The notes: generated from the letters alone by a model not told the origin. Shown: positions 47,349 to 56,569, counted from the first letter of the stretch. The stretch: DNA of 64,000 nucleotides from Shewanella japonica (GCF_002075795.1 NZ_CP020472.1:1347001-1411000), one strand, 5' to 3'. A program made the numbers and translations.

Positions 47349-48157
47349 CATCAGTGGTAGAGTCTGACAAATTCCATAGTGGTATTTACCAAGGCGAGGT
47401 AAGCCACAGACGGTTTACGCCTAAATCTCATTCTTTTGAATATGAGATGGCTTTGATGGCAATAGATTTAGATGAGGTTAACCAACTAGAAAAAGTCAGT
47501 AAAATTTTTGGTTTATCGAAATGGAGTTTGCTGAAGTTTAATCCAAGTGATTATTTAAACAATCTTACTAGCCAATTTTCTAATGAAGCAGTGATTGAAT
47601 TAATGGTAGATTGTGATGTTATGTCTCCTGAGGCCGGCTTAAAGCATCGAGTGCTTTGGACCATTACACAGTTGGGGGCAAGCACTCAATGTGACTCGGT
47701 TATCTTTGCTGGGCAAATCAGGCATTTTGGCTTTTACTTCAGTCCTGTTAACTTTTACTTTTGCTATCAAGACGGCAAACCTATCTATATGCTCGCAGAG
47801 GTGAGTAATACACCATGGGATGAGCGACATTGTTATTTAGTGGACCTGCAGGATACACAACACACTGATAAAGTGTTCCATGTTTCGCCTTTTCTTGATC
47901 TTGATATGCATTATCAATGGAAAATTACCCCACCCAGTAAGCGACTTAACGTCACGATTCAAAACCGAGATGACGCTAATAACAAACTATTTGATGCGAG
48001 TCTTTACTTAAAGCGTCGAACATTTACTGCCGCAAACATTCGCAAGATGTTGATAGGGTTTCCTATTATGACAGTGAAAATAATGTGGGGTATTTATTGG
48101 CAAGCTTTAAAACTGTTTGTAAAGCGGATCCCGTTTGTGGTTCACCCGCAAACTTAA
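47345..48157 (+). CDS. DUF1365 protein
   Basis: The 270-residue protein has the DUF1365 features SGIYQGEVSHRRFTPKSHSF at the start, FGFYFSPVNFYFCYQ and the conserved EVSNTPWDERHCYLV, with KVFHVSPFLDLDMHYQW. The function is unknown but the family nearly always lies between the FAD oxidoreductase and a Cfa-type methyltransferase. The ATG overlaps the upstream stop. Confidence 0.92.
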   Translation: MTSVVESDKFHSGIYQGEVSHRRFTPKSHSFEYEMALMAIDLDEVNQLEKVSKIFGLSKWSLLKFNPSDYLNNLTSQFSNEAVIELMVDCDVMSPEAGLKHRVLWTITQLGASTQCDSVIFAGQIRHFGFYFSPVNFYFCYQDGKPIYMLAEVSNTPWDERHCYLVDLQDTQHTDKVFHVSPFLDLDMHYQWKITPPSKRLNVTIQNRDDANNKLFDASLYLKRRTFTAANIRKMLIGFPIMTVKIMWGIYWQALKLFVKRIPFVVHPQT

Positions 48158-48234
48158 ATTAAACCAAATGACAACTTGTTACGTATATCAACATCATAAT
48201 GATAAACAGATTAACGTAGGACGCGGAGAGTGAT

Positions 48235-49506
48235 ATGGAAAATACAGCAACAGGTGCCAACTTAGCTCAAGCAACTATTTCCGAAGGTTTTGCCAAGAAA
48301 ATTTTATTAAAAGCATTAACGCACCTTTCTGATGGCTATCTAACGATTGTGAGCTCCGATGATCAAGCTAGCGCAGAACAAAGTGTGAGTTTTGGCAATT
48401 TTGATTCAGATTTACATGCCACTATCCAAGTCTCTCATCCTAGTTTTTACAAGCAAATTATTTGGGGTGGTTCAATTGGCGCTGGTGAAGCCTACATCCA
48501 AGGGCATTGGTCTAGTCCAGACTTGACTAAAGTGGTTCAATTGTTTGCTCGAAACCTTGCACTTTTAGACAATATTGAGCGCTACTTTTCATGGTTTAGT
48601 GTTGGTGTTAATCGCATCAAACACGTATTCAACCGTAACTCTACATCAGGCTCTAAGCGTAATATTCTAGCGCATTATGACCTAGGTAATGCAATGTATG
48701 AGCAATTTCTGGATAAAGAAATGCTCTATTCAAGTGCGTTATATCCGCATAACAGCGCCAGCCTAGAAGAAGCGCAACTACACAAATTGCACACCATTTG
48801 TGAGCGATTGGATTTAAAATCTGGCCAAACATTGCTTGAAGTGGGAACGGGTTGGGGAGCGTTAGCGATTTACGCAGCGAAACACTTTGATGTCAATGTC
48901 ACCACAACCACAATTTCAGACGCTCAGTATGAATACGCAGCTAACAGAGTCGAGCAAGAAGGCTTGAGTGATCGTATTACGTTACTTAAACAAGATTATC
49001 GATTATTGACAGGTGAATATGACCGGGTTGTATCGATAGAAATGATTGAAGCTGTGGGTCATGAGTATTTACCGAGCTTCTTTAAGAAGCTTGAAACCTT
49101 ATTAAAGCCTGAAGGAAGAATGCTTATTCAGGCTATTACTATTGCCGATCAGCGCTATGACAGCTACCGAAAAGGTGTTGATTTTATTCAACGTTACATA
49201 TTCCCTGGTGGCTGTTTACCATCAGTAAGTGAAATGGACAAACATGTTGCAAAACAAACCGATATGGTTGTTTGGTCAATTGATGACATGGGGAAAGATT
49301 ACGCACAAACATTACTTCACTGGCATCAACGTTTTGATCACGCGCAGCAAAAAGTTAAACAGCTTGGATACGGTGAAGACTTTATTCGTATGTGGAAGTT
49401 TTATCTAAGTTATTGCGAAGGTGGCTTTTTAGAGCGCACGACTAGTGCGGTGCATTTGGTGGCTGTTCGTCCCAAGTATCGTACTGCTTTAGCAAGCGGT
49501 GCTTAA
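48235..49506 (+). CDS. cfa: cyclopropane-fatty-acid-phospholipid synthase-type methyltransferase
   Basis: The 423-residue enzyme has an N-terminal lipid-binding domain and a SAM methyltransferase domain with LLEVGTGWGALAIYAA, ISDAQYEYA, SIEMIEAVGHEY and the Cfa active-site segment HYDLGNAMYEQFLDKEMLYS. Family members add a methylene to the double bond of membrane acyl chains; related enzymes in some bacteria make methylated furan-fatty-acid precursors. Which reaction this one does cannot be read. Operon position with DUF1365 and the FAD oxidoreductase favours a stress-linked lipid modification. Confidence 0.93.
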   Translation: MENTATGANLAQATISEGFAKKILLKALTHLSDGYLTIVSSDDQASAEQSVSFGNFDSDLHATIQVSHPSFYKQIIWGGSIGAGEAYIQGHWSSPDLTKVVQLFARNLALLDNIERYFSWFSVGVNRIKHVFNRNSTSGSKRNILAHYDLGNAMYEQFLDKEMLYSSALYPHNSASLEEAQLHKLHTICERLDLKSGQTLLEVGTGWGALAIYAAKHFDVNVTTTTISDAQYEYAANRVEQEGLSDRITLLKQDYRLLTGEYDRVVSIEMIEAVGHEYLPSFFKKLETLLKPEGRMLIQAITIADQRYDSYRKGVDFIQRYIFPGGCLPSVSEMDKHVAKQTDMVVWSIDDMGKDYAQTLLHWHQRFDHAQQKVKQLGYGEDFIRMWKFYLSYCEGGFLERTTSAVHLVAVRPKYRTALASGA

Positions 49507-49508
49507 CA

Positions 49509-50039
49509 ATGAAAAGCCATACTAACATTATTAATGCTTGTGCATTTCAGGTTATTTGGTGGGCCGGTGTATTAGCCGGAAACCAATTAATTGTCATACC
49601 CGCATTGTTAATCGTATGGCATTTTGTGGTGAGTCAGCAAAAGAAGTGGGACCTTAAGGTTATGCTGGTAAGCGCCTTAGCGGGCTGTTTAGTCGACTCA
49701 TTGCTGACGGTATTTGGAATATTTGAGTTCGCTTCATTCCCTATTTGGTTAGGGCTACTTTGGGCATATTTTGCTATCTCATTAAATTACAGTCTGGCAC
49801 TGTTTAACCATTTGCCCGTTGCTATTCAAGCACTGCTAGGTGGCGTGTTTGGCAGCTTAAGTTATATCGGTGGTGCTAACCTTGGGGCAGTGACCCTACC
49901 TCAAGGAACTGCTACAACGGCGATTGTATTGTTTGTAATTTGGTTTGTGTTGTTTCCATCTTTTTTGCATCTAGCAAAATCTATCGGTCTAAAGCAAGCC
50001 AAACACTATTCAAATAACGTCTTTAATCAGCTGTCATAA
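49509..50039 (+). CDS. DUF2878 membrane protein
   Basis: The 176-residue protein follows the Cfa-type gene by 2 bp. It has about five hydrophobic helices (INACAFQVIWWAGVLAG; SALAGCLVDSLLTVFGIF; LPVAIQALLGGVFGSLSYIG), with LWAYFAISLNYSL between, consistent with DUF2878 proteins of Cfa operons. Function unknown; possibly an inner-membrane partner for lipid modification. Confidence 0.82.
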   Translation: MKSHTNIINACAFQVIWWAGVLAGNQLIVIPALLIVWHFVVSQQKKWDLKVMLVSALAGCLVDSLLTVFGIFEFASFPIWLGLLWAYFAISLNYSLALFNHLPVAIQALLGGVFGSLSYIGGANLGAVTLPQGTATTAIVLFVIWFVLFPSFLHLAKSIGLKQAKHYSNNVFNQLS

Positions 50040-50052
50040 AGGAGGAAGGAGC

Positions 50053-50727
50053 ATGAAACTATATAGTAGAACGGCAATGTTAACGTCATCAATAACGACA
50101 AAAAAACGTTGGTTAGCCAGTTTTAATATTAAACATGATACTAAGAGTTCTTTGCGAACAATCGCTGCTATTTTATGCCTGACTCTGAGCCCATTTTCTT
50201 CAGCAGCAGTTACCGCTGACTTTGAAGCTGCAACGACAGCTATAACAGTTCAAGAATCAATGCCTGCGACTAAACAAGATACTAATGAATCAAGTGTGTT
50301 GAAAATGGTAGGGCAGGCAGATATGGACTTACTGTGGTTTTCTATTTATAGCGCAAAATTGATGTCTGTAGATGGAGAATACCAACAAGACCAATTTCCG
50401 CTAAAGCTTGAGATTGAATATCACCGCGATATTGATGCTGAAGATTTAATTGAAGCGACGGTCGACCAATGGCTGCACATAGGTATCGACAGTGAAGAAA
50501 TTGTGCGATTGCAACAGCAGATCGAACAAGCATGGCCAGATGTTAAGGAAGGCGATAGATTAAGTTTTATGATGCACAGCCAAGATAGAGGCCAGTTTTA
50601 CTTCAATGAGCAAGCATTACCAATTATTCAAGAACCGGGTTTTGCTGCCGCATTTTTGGATATTTGGCTTTCGGAGCAAACCAGTAGACCAGAACTTAGA
50701 CAGCAATTAATTGGAGCCAATAAATAA
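50053..50727 (+). CDS. chalcone-isomerase-like secreted protein
   Basis: A strong AGGAGGAAGGAGC precedes the ATG. After a signal segment (IAAILCLTLSPFSSAA) the protein of 224 residues has the bacterial chalcone-isomerase-like pattern: VGQADMDLLWFSIYSAKLM, LEIEYHRDIDAEDLIEAT, and FAAAFLDIWLSE. Bacterial members lack the plant isomerase role and probably bind fatty acids. It overlaps the DUF3833 gene by 1 bp (TAATG). Confidence 0.85.
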   Translation: MKLYSRTAMLTSSITTKKRWLASFNIKHDTKSSLRTIAAILCLTLSPFSSAAVTADFEAATTAITVQESMPATKQDTNESSVLKMVGQADMDLLWFSIYSAKLMSVDGEYQQDQFPLKLEIEYHRDIDAEDLIEATVDQWLHIGIDSEEIVRLQQQIEQAWPDVKEGDRLSFMMHSQDRGQFYFNEQALPIIQEPGFAAAFLDIWLSEQTSRPELRQQLIGANK

Positions 50728-51272
50728 TGACTCAACTAAATAGAATAAAGTCATTTTGCATAGCAACCTTGGCAGTTTTATCTTTAATGTCTTGCTCATC
50801 GGCTTCAATCGAGGATTACGATAAAACTACTCCTGTATTGGACTTGCAGCAGTTTTTTGCTGGTAAATTGACAGCTGCCGGCATTGTTCAGGATTTTTCA
50901 GGCACTGTGACCCGTAAATTTGCAGTCTCGATGGATGCTAGCTGGCAAGATAATCAAGGTATTATTGACGAGCGATTTATTTATGATGATGGGGAAAAAC
51001 AAACCCGAATTTGGCATATTACCGATTTAGGTAATGGCCAATATGAAGGAAAGGCTAACGATATTTTAGGTATTGCTACAGGTGAAGCGAAGGGCAGTGC
51101 GTTACGTTGGGCTTATGACATGAATTTGATTGTAGATGAGTCAGAATATGAAGTGCACTTTGATGACTGGATGTTCTTAGTGGATGAAAATACTATTATT
51201 AACAAAAGCGATATTATTAAGTTTGGGGTAACAGTTGCCCAAGTGACTTTGGTTATTCAAAAGCAACCATAG
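50727..51272 (+). CDS. DUF3833 lipoprotein
   Basis: Last gene of the operon. The 181-residue protein has a lipobox-like LSLMSCSSA, then DLQQFFAGKLTAAGIVQDFSG, RIWHITDLGNGQYEGKA, and VDESEYEVHFDDWMFLVDEN, all typical of DUF3833. Probably an envelope lipoprotein supporting the lipid-modifying enzymes. Function unknown. Confidence 0.88.
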   Translation: MTQLNRIKSFCIATLAVLSLMSCSSASIEDYDKTTPVLDLQQFFAGKLTAAGIVQDFSGTVTRKFAVSMDASWQDNQGIIDERFIYDDGEKQTRIWHITDLGNGQYEGKANDILGIATGEAKGSALRWAYDMNLIVDESEYEVHFDDWMFLVDENTIINKSDIIKFGVTVAQVTLVIQKQP

Positions 51273-51349
51273 TTATTAAAAGAGTTATTTAAAAGAGTTA
51301 TTAAAAAGCTAGCTAACAGTCTAAAATATCTATAGTAGATTGAGCAAAA

Positions 51350-51379
51350 CTAAGGTTATTAAGAAGACAATAACCTTAG
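51350..51379. terminator. hairpin between the DUF3833 and DUF3634 genes
   Basis: CTAAGGTTATT and AATAACCTTAG pair around AAGAAGAC. The T run on the minus strand is weak (GTTTTG), so it is a possible bidirectional terminator for two convergent genes. Confidence 0.55.
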
Positions 51380-51390
51380 CAGTATCGCAA

Positions 51391-51735
51391 TTAGCCTTTT
51401 AATTTTGAATTATCAGGCTGTTTTTTATCGTAATATTCAAATGGAAACACATTTCTAATTCGTTGGGTTGACTTATCTGATACGTTGGCAGATACGTGTA
51501 ATCTGACATCACCTTGCTTTTCAGCACGTACTGTACAAGTTAACTTTTCAGCTTTTGCTATGGCTTTACATTCTCTTGAGAAACGTTCAGGTATTTTGCC
51601 CGAATGTTTATTCAGTTTCCCTTCTTTGAAATGCATTTCAAATATTGTTAGTCCACGAGAACCTGAAAAAATAAGTTTGTAAGCAATGACAAAAAAAACT
51701 AATACAAAGAGGACTTTAAAACCCGTTTCAAGCAT
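51391..51735 (-). CDS. DUF3634-type membrane protein
   Basis: The 114-residue protein has one N-terminal hydrophobic helix (FKVLFVLVFFVIAYKLIF), a strand with GLTIFEMHFKEGKLNKHSG and a Cys pair (ECKAIAKAEKLTC). I recall this pattern as DUF3634 of Shewanella and Vibrio. Function unknown. Single gene, convergent with the DUF3833 gene. Confidence 0.72.
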   Translation of the reverse strand: MLETGFKVLFVLVFFVIAYKLIFSGSRGLTIFEMHFKEGKLNKHSGKIPERFSRECKAIAKAEKLTCTVRAEKQGDVRLHVSANVSDKSTQRIRNVFPFEYYDKKQPDNSKLKG

Positions 51736-52021
51736 ATATCGATCCTTTTAATTTCAATCCTTTAAAGACACACTATCAATAATAAAGATACTCCGCTGAT
51801 ATAAGATTGCAATCCATTTAGGGCATTAATACGTTGGATGACGGTTAGATCACATCGCTGAAGCACGACATTTTAAGCATCACTGAATACACAATTGATC
51901 TTGGGTCGTTATGTCTATGAAACTTAGTTACTATTAACTTATTCGAGTAAGCCATCCCAATTATTGATGAGTCAGTTTTTGAGTGTTGGTTAGGTACTTA
52001 TTTTCGTTAAAAGGTCATGCT

Positions 52022-53473
52022 ATGCACCGAGTTCAAGATGCCTCTCTTTTTCGTCAACAAGCTTATGTTAATGGTCAATGGATTGATGGGGATTTAGGTT
52101 TCACTCAAGATGTAATCAATCCCGCTACCAATGAGCTTGTTGCCTGTGTGCCACAACTTAGTGAATCACAAGTTCATTCTGCGATTAGCGCAGCGCAGCA
52201 GGCATTAGCCCCTTGGCAAGCGTTAACGGCTAAAGCACGCCAACAAATACTGCTCAAGTGGCATCAGCTTATACTGCAGCATAGTGACGACCTTGCCAGG
52301 ATTATGACGTTAGAGCAGGGAAAACCCCTCGCGGAAGCTCAAGCTGAAGTGAATTATGGCGCATCATTTATTGAGTGGTTTGCTGAGGAAGCAAAGCGAG
52401 TCTATGGAGAGACAATTCCGGGGCACCAAGCAGACAAACGCATAACCGTCATAAAGCAAGCCGTAGGTGTGACCGCGGCTATTACGCCATGGAACTTCCC
52501 CTTAGCAATGATTACTCGCAAAGCTGCACCTGCATTAGCCGCAGGCTGCAGCATGATTGTCAAACCTGCACCACAAACGCCATTAACTGCGCTTGCCCTA
52601 GCCGAGCTTGCTCATAGGGCAGGAATTCCTAACGGGGTGTTTAATGTGGTTATCGGAGAGGCAAAGAAAGTAGGTCAAATCTTGTGTGAAAGCCATCAGG
52701 TAAGAAAGTTATCTTTTACTGGCTCAACAGCCGTGGGGGTTAAATTAATGCAACAATGTGCTCCCACAGTAAAAAAGTTATCACTAGAGCTTGGCGGCAA
52801 TGCGCCTTTTATTGTGTTCAATGATGCAGATATTGAAGCTGCTGTAACTGGGGCGATTCAAGCTAAGTTTAGAAATGCTGGGCAAACATGCGTTTGTGCA
52901 AACCGTATCTATGTGCAATCAGGGATCATAAAACAGTTTACTTCGAAGTTCGTCAAAGCGGTTACAGCGCTTAATGTAGGCGATGGCTTTGATGTAGAGA
53001 CTGATATTGGACCGCTGATAAACCAAGATGCCGTTGATAAAGCCAAATCGCACATTGCTAATGCCTTATCATTTAATGGCAAAGTTTTAGTTGGTGGTCA
53101 GCCACTTACAGACTCTGGTCACTTTTTTGCTCCCACAGTGATAAGCAATTGCCAGCAAAACATGTTAGTAGCAAAAGAAGAAACCTTTGGACCCATCGCC
53201 CCTATTTTTGAGTTTGATGATGAAGCACAAGTGATAGAAATGGCTAATGATACAGATTTTGGTTTAGCTGCATATTTTTATGCAAACGATATTAGTTTAG
53301 TTTATCGGGTTTCAGAGGCGTTAGAGTTTGGCATGGTTGGGGTTAATACAGGGCTTATTTCAACTGAAGTTGCTCCGTTTGGTGGGATTAAGTCTTCTGG
53401 TATTGGTCGAGAGGGATCCAGACACGGTTTGGACGAGTACCTTGAAATGAAGTATGTTTGCGTTTCAATATAA
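52022..53473 (+). CDS. gabD: NADP-dependent succinate-semialdehyde dehydrogenase
   Basis: Start ATG 52022 follows AAAGGT; an in-frame TTG at 51983 is unsupported. The 483-residue enzyme oxidises succinate semialdehyde to succinate and matches E. coli GabD along its length. Motifs include ITPWNFPLAMITRKAAPALA, the cofactor loop SFTGSTAVG, the Glu in LELGGNAPF and catalytic Cys in NAGQTCVCANR. There is no gabT or gabP here, so it may serve other aldehyde disposal. Monocistronic. Confidence 0.93.
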   Translation: MHRVQDASLFRQQAYVNGQWIDGDLGFTQDVINPATNELVACVPQLSESQVHSAISAAQQALAPWQALTAKARQQILLKWHQLILQHSDDLARIMTLEQGKPLAEAQAEVNYGASFIEWFAEEAKRVYGETIPGHQADKRITVIKQAVGVTAAITPWNFPLAMITRKAAPALAAGCSMIVKPAPQTPLTALALAELAHRAGIPNGVFNVVIGEAKKVGQILCESHQVRKLSFTGSTAVGVKLMQQCAPTVKKLSLELGGNAPFIVFNDADIEAAVTGAIQAKFRNAGQTCVCANRIYVQSGIIKQFTSKFVKAVTALNVGDGFDVETDIGPLINQDAVDKAKSHIANALSFNGKVLVGGQPLTDSGHFFAPTVISNCQQNMLVAKEETFGPIAPIFEFDDEAQVIEMANDTDFGLAAYFYANDISLVYRVSEALEFGMVGVNTGLISTEVAPFGGIKSSGIGREGSRHGLDEYLEMKYVCVSI

Positions 53474-53652
53474 AGCGTTTCTCTTTTTATCGAGCGTTTA
53501 GCGTTACATGCAGTCGCGCGTTTACAGCAAATAGATTGAATACGTAACACTAACCGCTCAATTAACCGAATAATGTTTTATTAATAAAGCGGTTTAAGCG
53601 TTAGAGAATGTGATGCATAATTAAACACATCACCAATAACCAATTGAGAGCG

Positions 53653-54396
53653 ATGCTTTTTTCTTTATTCGATATTTTAGCGCTTGTCTGTTTCTTCCTT
53701 TGTTGGGTGGGATACACCATTTTTGCTCGAAAAAAAGCAAAAAATACTAACTGTATTGCTCGATGCTTACACCAACACCGAATTCATTGGATGGCAGAGG
53801 TTATGACCAAGGAGATCCGCGTAGGTGAAGCGTCTTTATTGGCCAATTTAGAACGAAATATCGCATTTTTTGCCTCGACAACCTTACTGGTCTTAGCAGG
53901 TGTGTTAACGCTGTTTGCGCAAGTAGAGCGACTTGAAGACGTCATTAGCTCGATACCATTTGCTGCAGAGCCCAATCATGCATTAGTGCAAGTTAAGCTC
54001 GCTTTGCTTGCGGGTATTTTTGTATTAGCTTTTTTTCAATTTACTTGGTCAATGCGTCAATATGGCTTTTTGAATGTGATGATAGGCGCAGCACCTATAG
54101 ACCCAACAGGTCAAAATAAAAATTTAGCAGCCTATTCCCGACAAATGGCCACTGTAGGTGATCAGGCTGCTCATTCCTATAATTATGGTCTACGCTCTTA
54201 TTATTTCTCAATGGCGGCGCTGTGTTGGTTCTGGAACCCTATGCTATTGATTGTGGCGAGCTTGCTGGTGGTATATACCCTTTATCAACGAGAGTTTAAG
54301 TCTAGAGCGGTCAGAGCCATTACCGCAGCGCAAACACATCTAGAGGTGGCTAAATCATTGAAAGAAAAACAGCGCCAAACTAAGTTAACAGGCTAA
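53653..54396 (+). CDS. DUF599 membrane protein
   Basis: Start ATG 53653 with GAGAG close upstream; a TTG three codons earlier is possible. The 247-residue protein has four or more hydrophobic segments (FDILALVCFFLCWVGYTIF; NIAFFASTTLLVLAGVL; LLAGIFVLAFFQFTWSMRQY; PMLLIVASLLVVYTLYQRE) and the DUF599 core GAAPIDPTGQNKNLAAYSRQ. Function unknown. Convergent with the XRE-type regulator. Confidence 0.86.
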   Translation: MLFSLFDILALVCFFLCWVGYTIFARKKAKNTNCIARCLHQHRIHWMAEVMTKEIRVGEASLLANLERNIAFFASTTLLVLAGVLTLFAQVERLEDVISSIPFAAEPNHALVQVKLALLAGIFVLAFFQFTWSMRQYGFLNVMIGAAPIDPTGQNKNLAAYSRQMATVGDQAAHSYNYGLRSYYFSMAALCWFWNPMLLIVASLLVVYTLYQREFKSRAVRAITAAQTHLEVAKSLKEKQRQTKLTG

Positions 54397-54448
54397 TCTT
54401 GATAATGCTTAATATTCTTTATAGCCATTGTTTTGCGACGGTTTGTAC

Positions 54449-55399
54449 CTAAATAAAATTACGAGTTAAATTGAGGAACAGGCTACTGGAAATTAATTCT
54501 TGTCTATTCAGTTTATAGGAAACAAAGCTGCGGCGTTTTCCTTGATACTTTGCGCCTTGCATTTTTTCTGTCAAGGTTTCACCTAAAGAAACAACTTCAC
54601 CGCTTAAAAAGTCCATTAACTTAACGCCGATATCAGAGCGAGCTTTGTAGCCAAAAGCAATGTTGGTTTCAGTCTTTGCCAATGTAACGAGTAATTGTGA
54701 AAGAAAATCTTCAGTAACGTGCTTACCTCCTAAATAAGTACTTAACATATAAAGGCAGCCTGGCAGCTCTTTATCGACTAAGTGTTCGGGTGTTAACTGA
54801 TTATCTTTAAGAGAGTTATCGGATAGTTTTGCAAAGGTATTTTCACTGACTTTTACGATAAAGATATGCCCAGCAAGTATTCCATTAACTAAATAAAAAG
54901 ACACTTCGGTTGAATCTTTTTCGGCCAAAGCTTTTATAAAGTCTTGAGTCCAGAACTCGCGACCTTTGGTCAAGTTAGAGTGATAGTTGGCTATCCAGCC
55001 ATACATTTGTTCAGCCTCATCAGCTTGCTTACAAAGCTTGTCGAAACTGACTGTGTCTTGTGAGATATAAGGGTGGGCTCCCATTACATGGTTATAATGG
55101 AATTGCTGTTCGATCATTTTATTAAAGCTATCTAAAGAAGGAAGTTGTTTTAACTCAAAAGCTGCGTCGCACAATAAATGCTGAGGTTGATCGTTAAAAT
55201 ACTCTATTAGTGCCACTTGTCTTCTAAGGTTAGGGCTTATCTTGGCTCGTTCCCAACGGCTGATTGTGAGCGCATCGACATTCTCAAACAAAGAGTCGTA
55301 CTCTGCTAGTTTTAAAGCAAGAGACTCCTGTGAATCTCCAGCCTCGTTGCGTCGCTGCAAGATATATTCTGCAATATCGCTAAAACTCTGAACAGTCAT
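54449..55399 (-). CDS. XRE-family HTH regulator with C-terminal domain
   Basis: ATG 55399 is chosen because GAGGA lies six bases upstream; the longer TTG start at 55411 overlaps it. The 316-residue protein has an N-terminal XRE helix-turn-helix (YILQRRNEAGDSQESLALKL, NVDALTISRWERAKISPN) and a 200-residue C-terminal region with alternating strands and helices (FYLVNGILAGHIFIVKV, LPGCLYMLSTYLGG) that could be GNAT- or sensor-like. I do not recognise the combination for certain. No target gene is adjacent apart from the divergent lipoprotein gene at 55591. Confidence 0.75.
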   Translation of the reverse strand: MTVQSFSDIAEYILQRRNEAGDSQESLALKLAEYDSLFENVDALTISRWERAKISPNLRRQVALIEYFNDQPQHLLCDAAFELKQLPSLDSFNKMIEQQFHYNHVMGAHPYISQDTVSFDKLCKQADEAEQMYGWIANYHSNLTKGREFWTQDFIKALAEKDSTEVSFYLVNGILAGHIFIVKVSENTFAKLSDNSLKDNQLTPEHLVDKELPGCLYMLSTYLGGKHVTEDFLSQLLVTLAKTETNIAFGYKARSDIGVKLMDFLSGEVVSLGETLTEKMQGAKYQGKRRSFVSYKLNRQELISSSLFLNLTRNFI

Positions 55400-55590
55400 C
55401 GCATTCCTCAAATTAGCTGATAGCCTTGTGAAATAGCCCTTCGAATACTACTCATTAAATTATCATCGACAATAGTTCATTATCTAGGCATTAGGTAAAT
55501 TTTTTTTCCGCATCATGCCCTCATTTAATCATGTTGTATTTGCTCTAATGACAAACATTAAACAAGCAGCAACATATTTGAGGTAAAACT

Positions 55591-56406
55591 ATGAACAAAT
55601 CGGTAAAAGTTTTAGTGTTAGTGGCAAGTGTGTCATTACTGAGTGCTTGCGCAAATACTGGTGCAGTAAATGAAGATGGCACTGACAGCAATCGCGGATT
55701 AAAAACAGGAGCAGCGGGTGGCGCTATTTTAGGACTTGCTATGGGCGCTGCTGCAGGTGATGCGAGCTTAGCGTTAAAAGGGGCAGCTATTGGAGGTGCA
55801 GCAGGTGGTTTGGCTGGGGCAAGTGCTGATTATGCTAATGATAGAGAAGATTACCGCAATGAAAATGGTAATAAAAATATCAATATTAATGGACTCTCTC
55901 AAAACAAGGTGAGTGATGCTCAAACTGTTGTTAATCCTACACCGCAATCTTGGGACAAACTTGATCACTTTAGCGGACAGTGGCAAGTCAATATTTGGGC
56001 GCTAAATGATCAAGGAAACAGAGTCGAAGCTTCAGCGCGTGCGAATGGGTCACTATTAAAAACAACCCAAACGCAATTGAGTGTCGATAATGTCGAAATG
56101 AACGGAGAAGTACAGTCGTTAAGTGGCAAAGTCGATTTAGCGTATAGTCCAGAAGACGGTTATCAGATAATGACAGAGTTTAACGGTAACGAAAATATGC
56201 GGTTTGTCGGTGAAGCCGATGAGCAAGGCCGTTATAGCTATTACCCTGTTGGGGTAAACGGCTCTACCTATTCAGGTAATGAACGTTCAACAATGAGACT
56301 TGAGCTAAGATTTGTTGGAAAAGATGTTTTTTTAGTAGACAGTTTTATTCAATCGAAAGGCGAAGAGGTTCAAATCCAGTCATATCGTTTTACCCGCCAA
56401 AGCTAA
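55591..56406 (+). CDS. glycine-zipper lipoprotein
   Basis: The 271-residue protein has a lipobox (SLLSACAN), then a glycine-zipper segment at about 40-80 (GAAGGAILGLAMGAAAG and GAAIGGAAGGLAGASA) of the kind that inserts in or bridges membranes. A soluble C-terminal region of about 150 residues (WDKLDHFSGQWQVNIW; SGKVDLAYSPEDGYQIM; RLELRFVGKDVFLVD) has a beta-rich pattern of unknown family. It is divergent from the XRE-type regulator and might be its target. Single gene. Confidence 0.78.
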   Translation: MNKSVKVLVLVASVSLLSACANTGAVNEDGTDSNRGLKTGAAGGAILGLAMGAAAGDASLALKGAAIGGAAGGLAGASADYANDREDYRNENGNKNININGLSQNKVSDAQTVVNPTPQSWDKLDHFSGQWQVNIWALNDQGNRVEASARANGSLLKTTQTQLSVDNVEMNGEVQSLSGKVDLAYSPEDGYQIMTEFNGNENMRFVGEADEQGRYSYYPVGVNGSTYSGNERSTMRLELRFVGKDVFLVDSFIQSKGEEVQIQSYRFTRQS

Positions 56407-56453
56407 TTTAGCCGAACTAAACATTGAAGCATTAAAGCCAAATTATAGATATG

Positions 56454-56484
56454 AAAAAGCCGCTTAAATTTCTTTAAGCGGCTT
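56454..56484 (-). terminator. intrinsic terminator after tRNA-Ile2
   Basis: AAGCCGCTTAAA and TTTAAGCGGCTT pair around TTTC; A run on the left serves as the U tract for the minus strand. It follows the tRNA by a few bases and may also serve the convergent lipoprotein gene. Confidence 0.82.
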
Positions 56485-56492
56485 ATCAAAAT

Positions 56493-56569
56493 TGGTGGCC
56501 CCTCCCAGACTCGAACTGGGGACCTGACGATTATGAGTCGTATGCTCTAACCAACTGAGCTAAGGGGCC
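56493..56569 (-). tRNA. ileX: tRNA-Ile2 (CAU anticodon, needs lysidine)
   Basis: The minus strand folds as a full tRNA: acceptor GGCCCCT / AGGGGCC with A discriminator and encoded CCA, a D arm with GCTCAGTTGGTTAGAGC, anticodon loop CTCATAA and T arm GTTCGAGTC. The CAU anticodon alone could be Met, but the acceptor GGCCCCU and its place beside rpoD match E. coli ileX rather than metT. Reading AUA therefore needs TilS modification. Confidence 0.9.
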
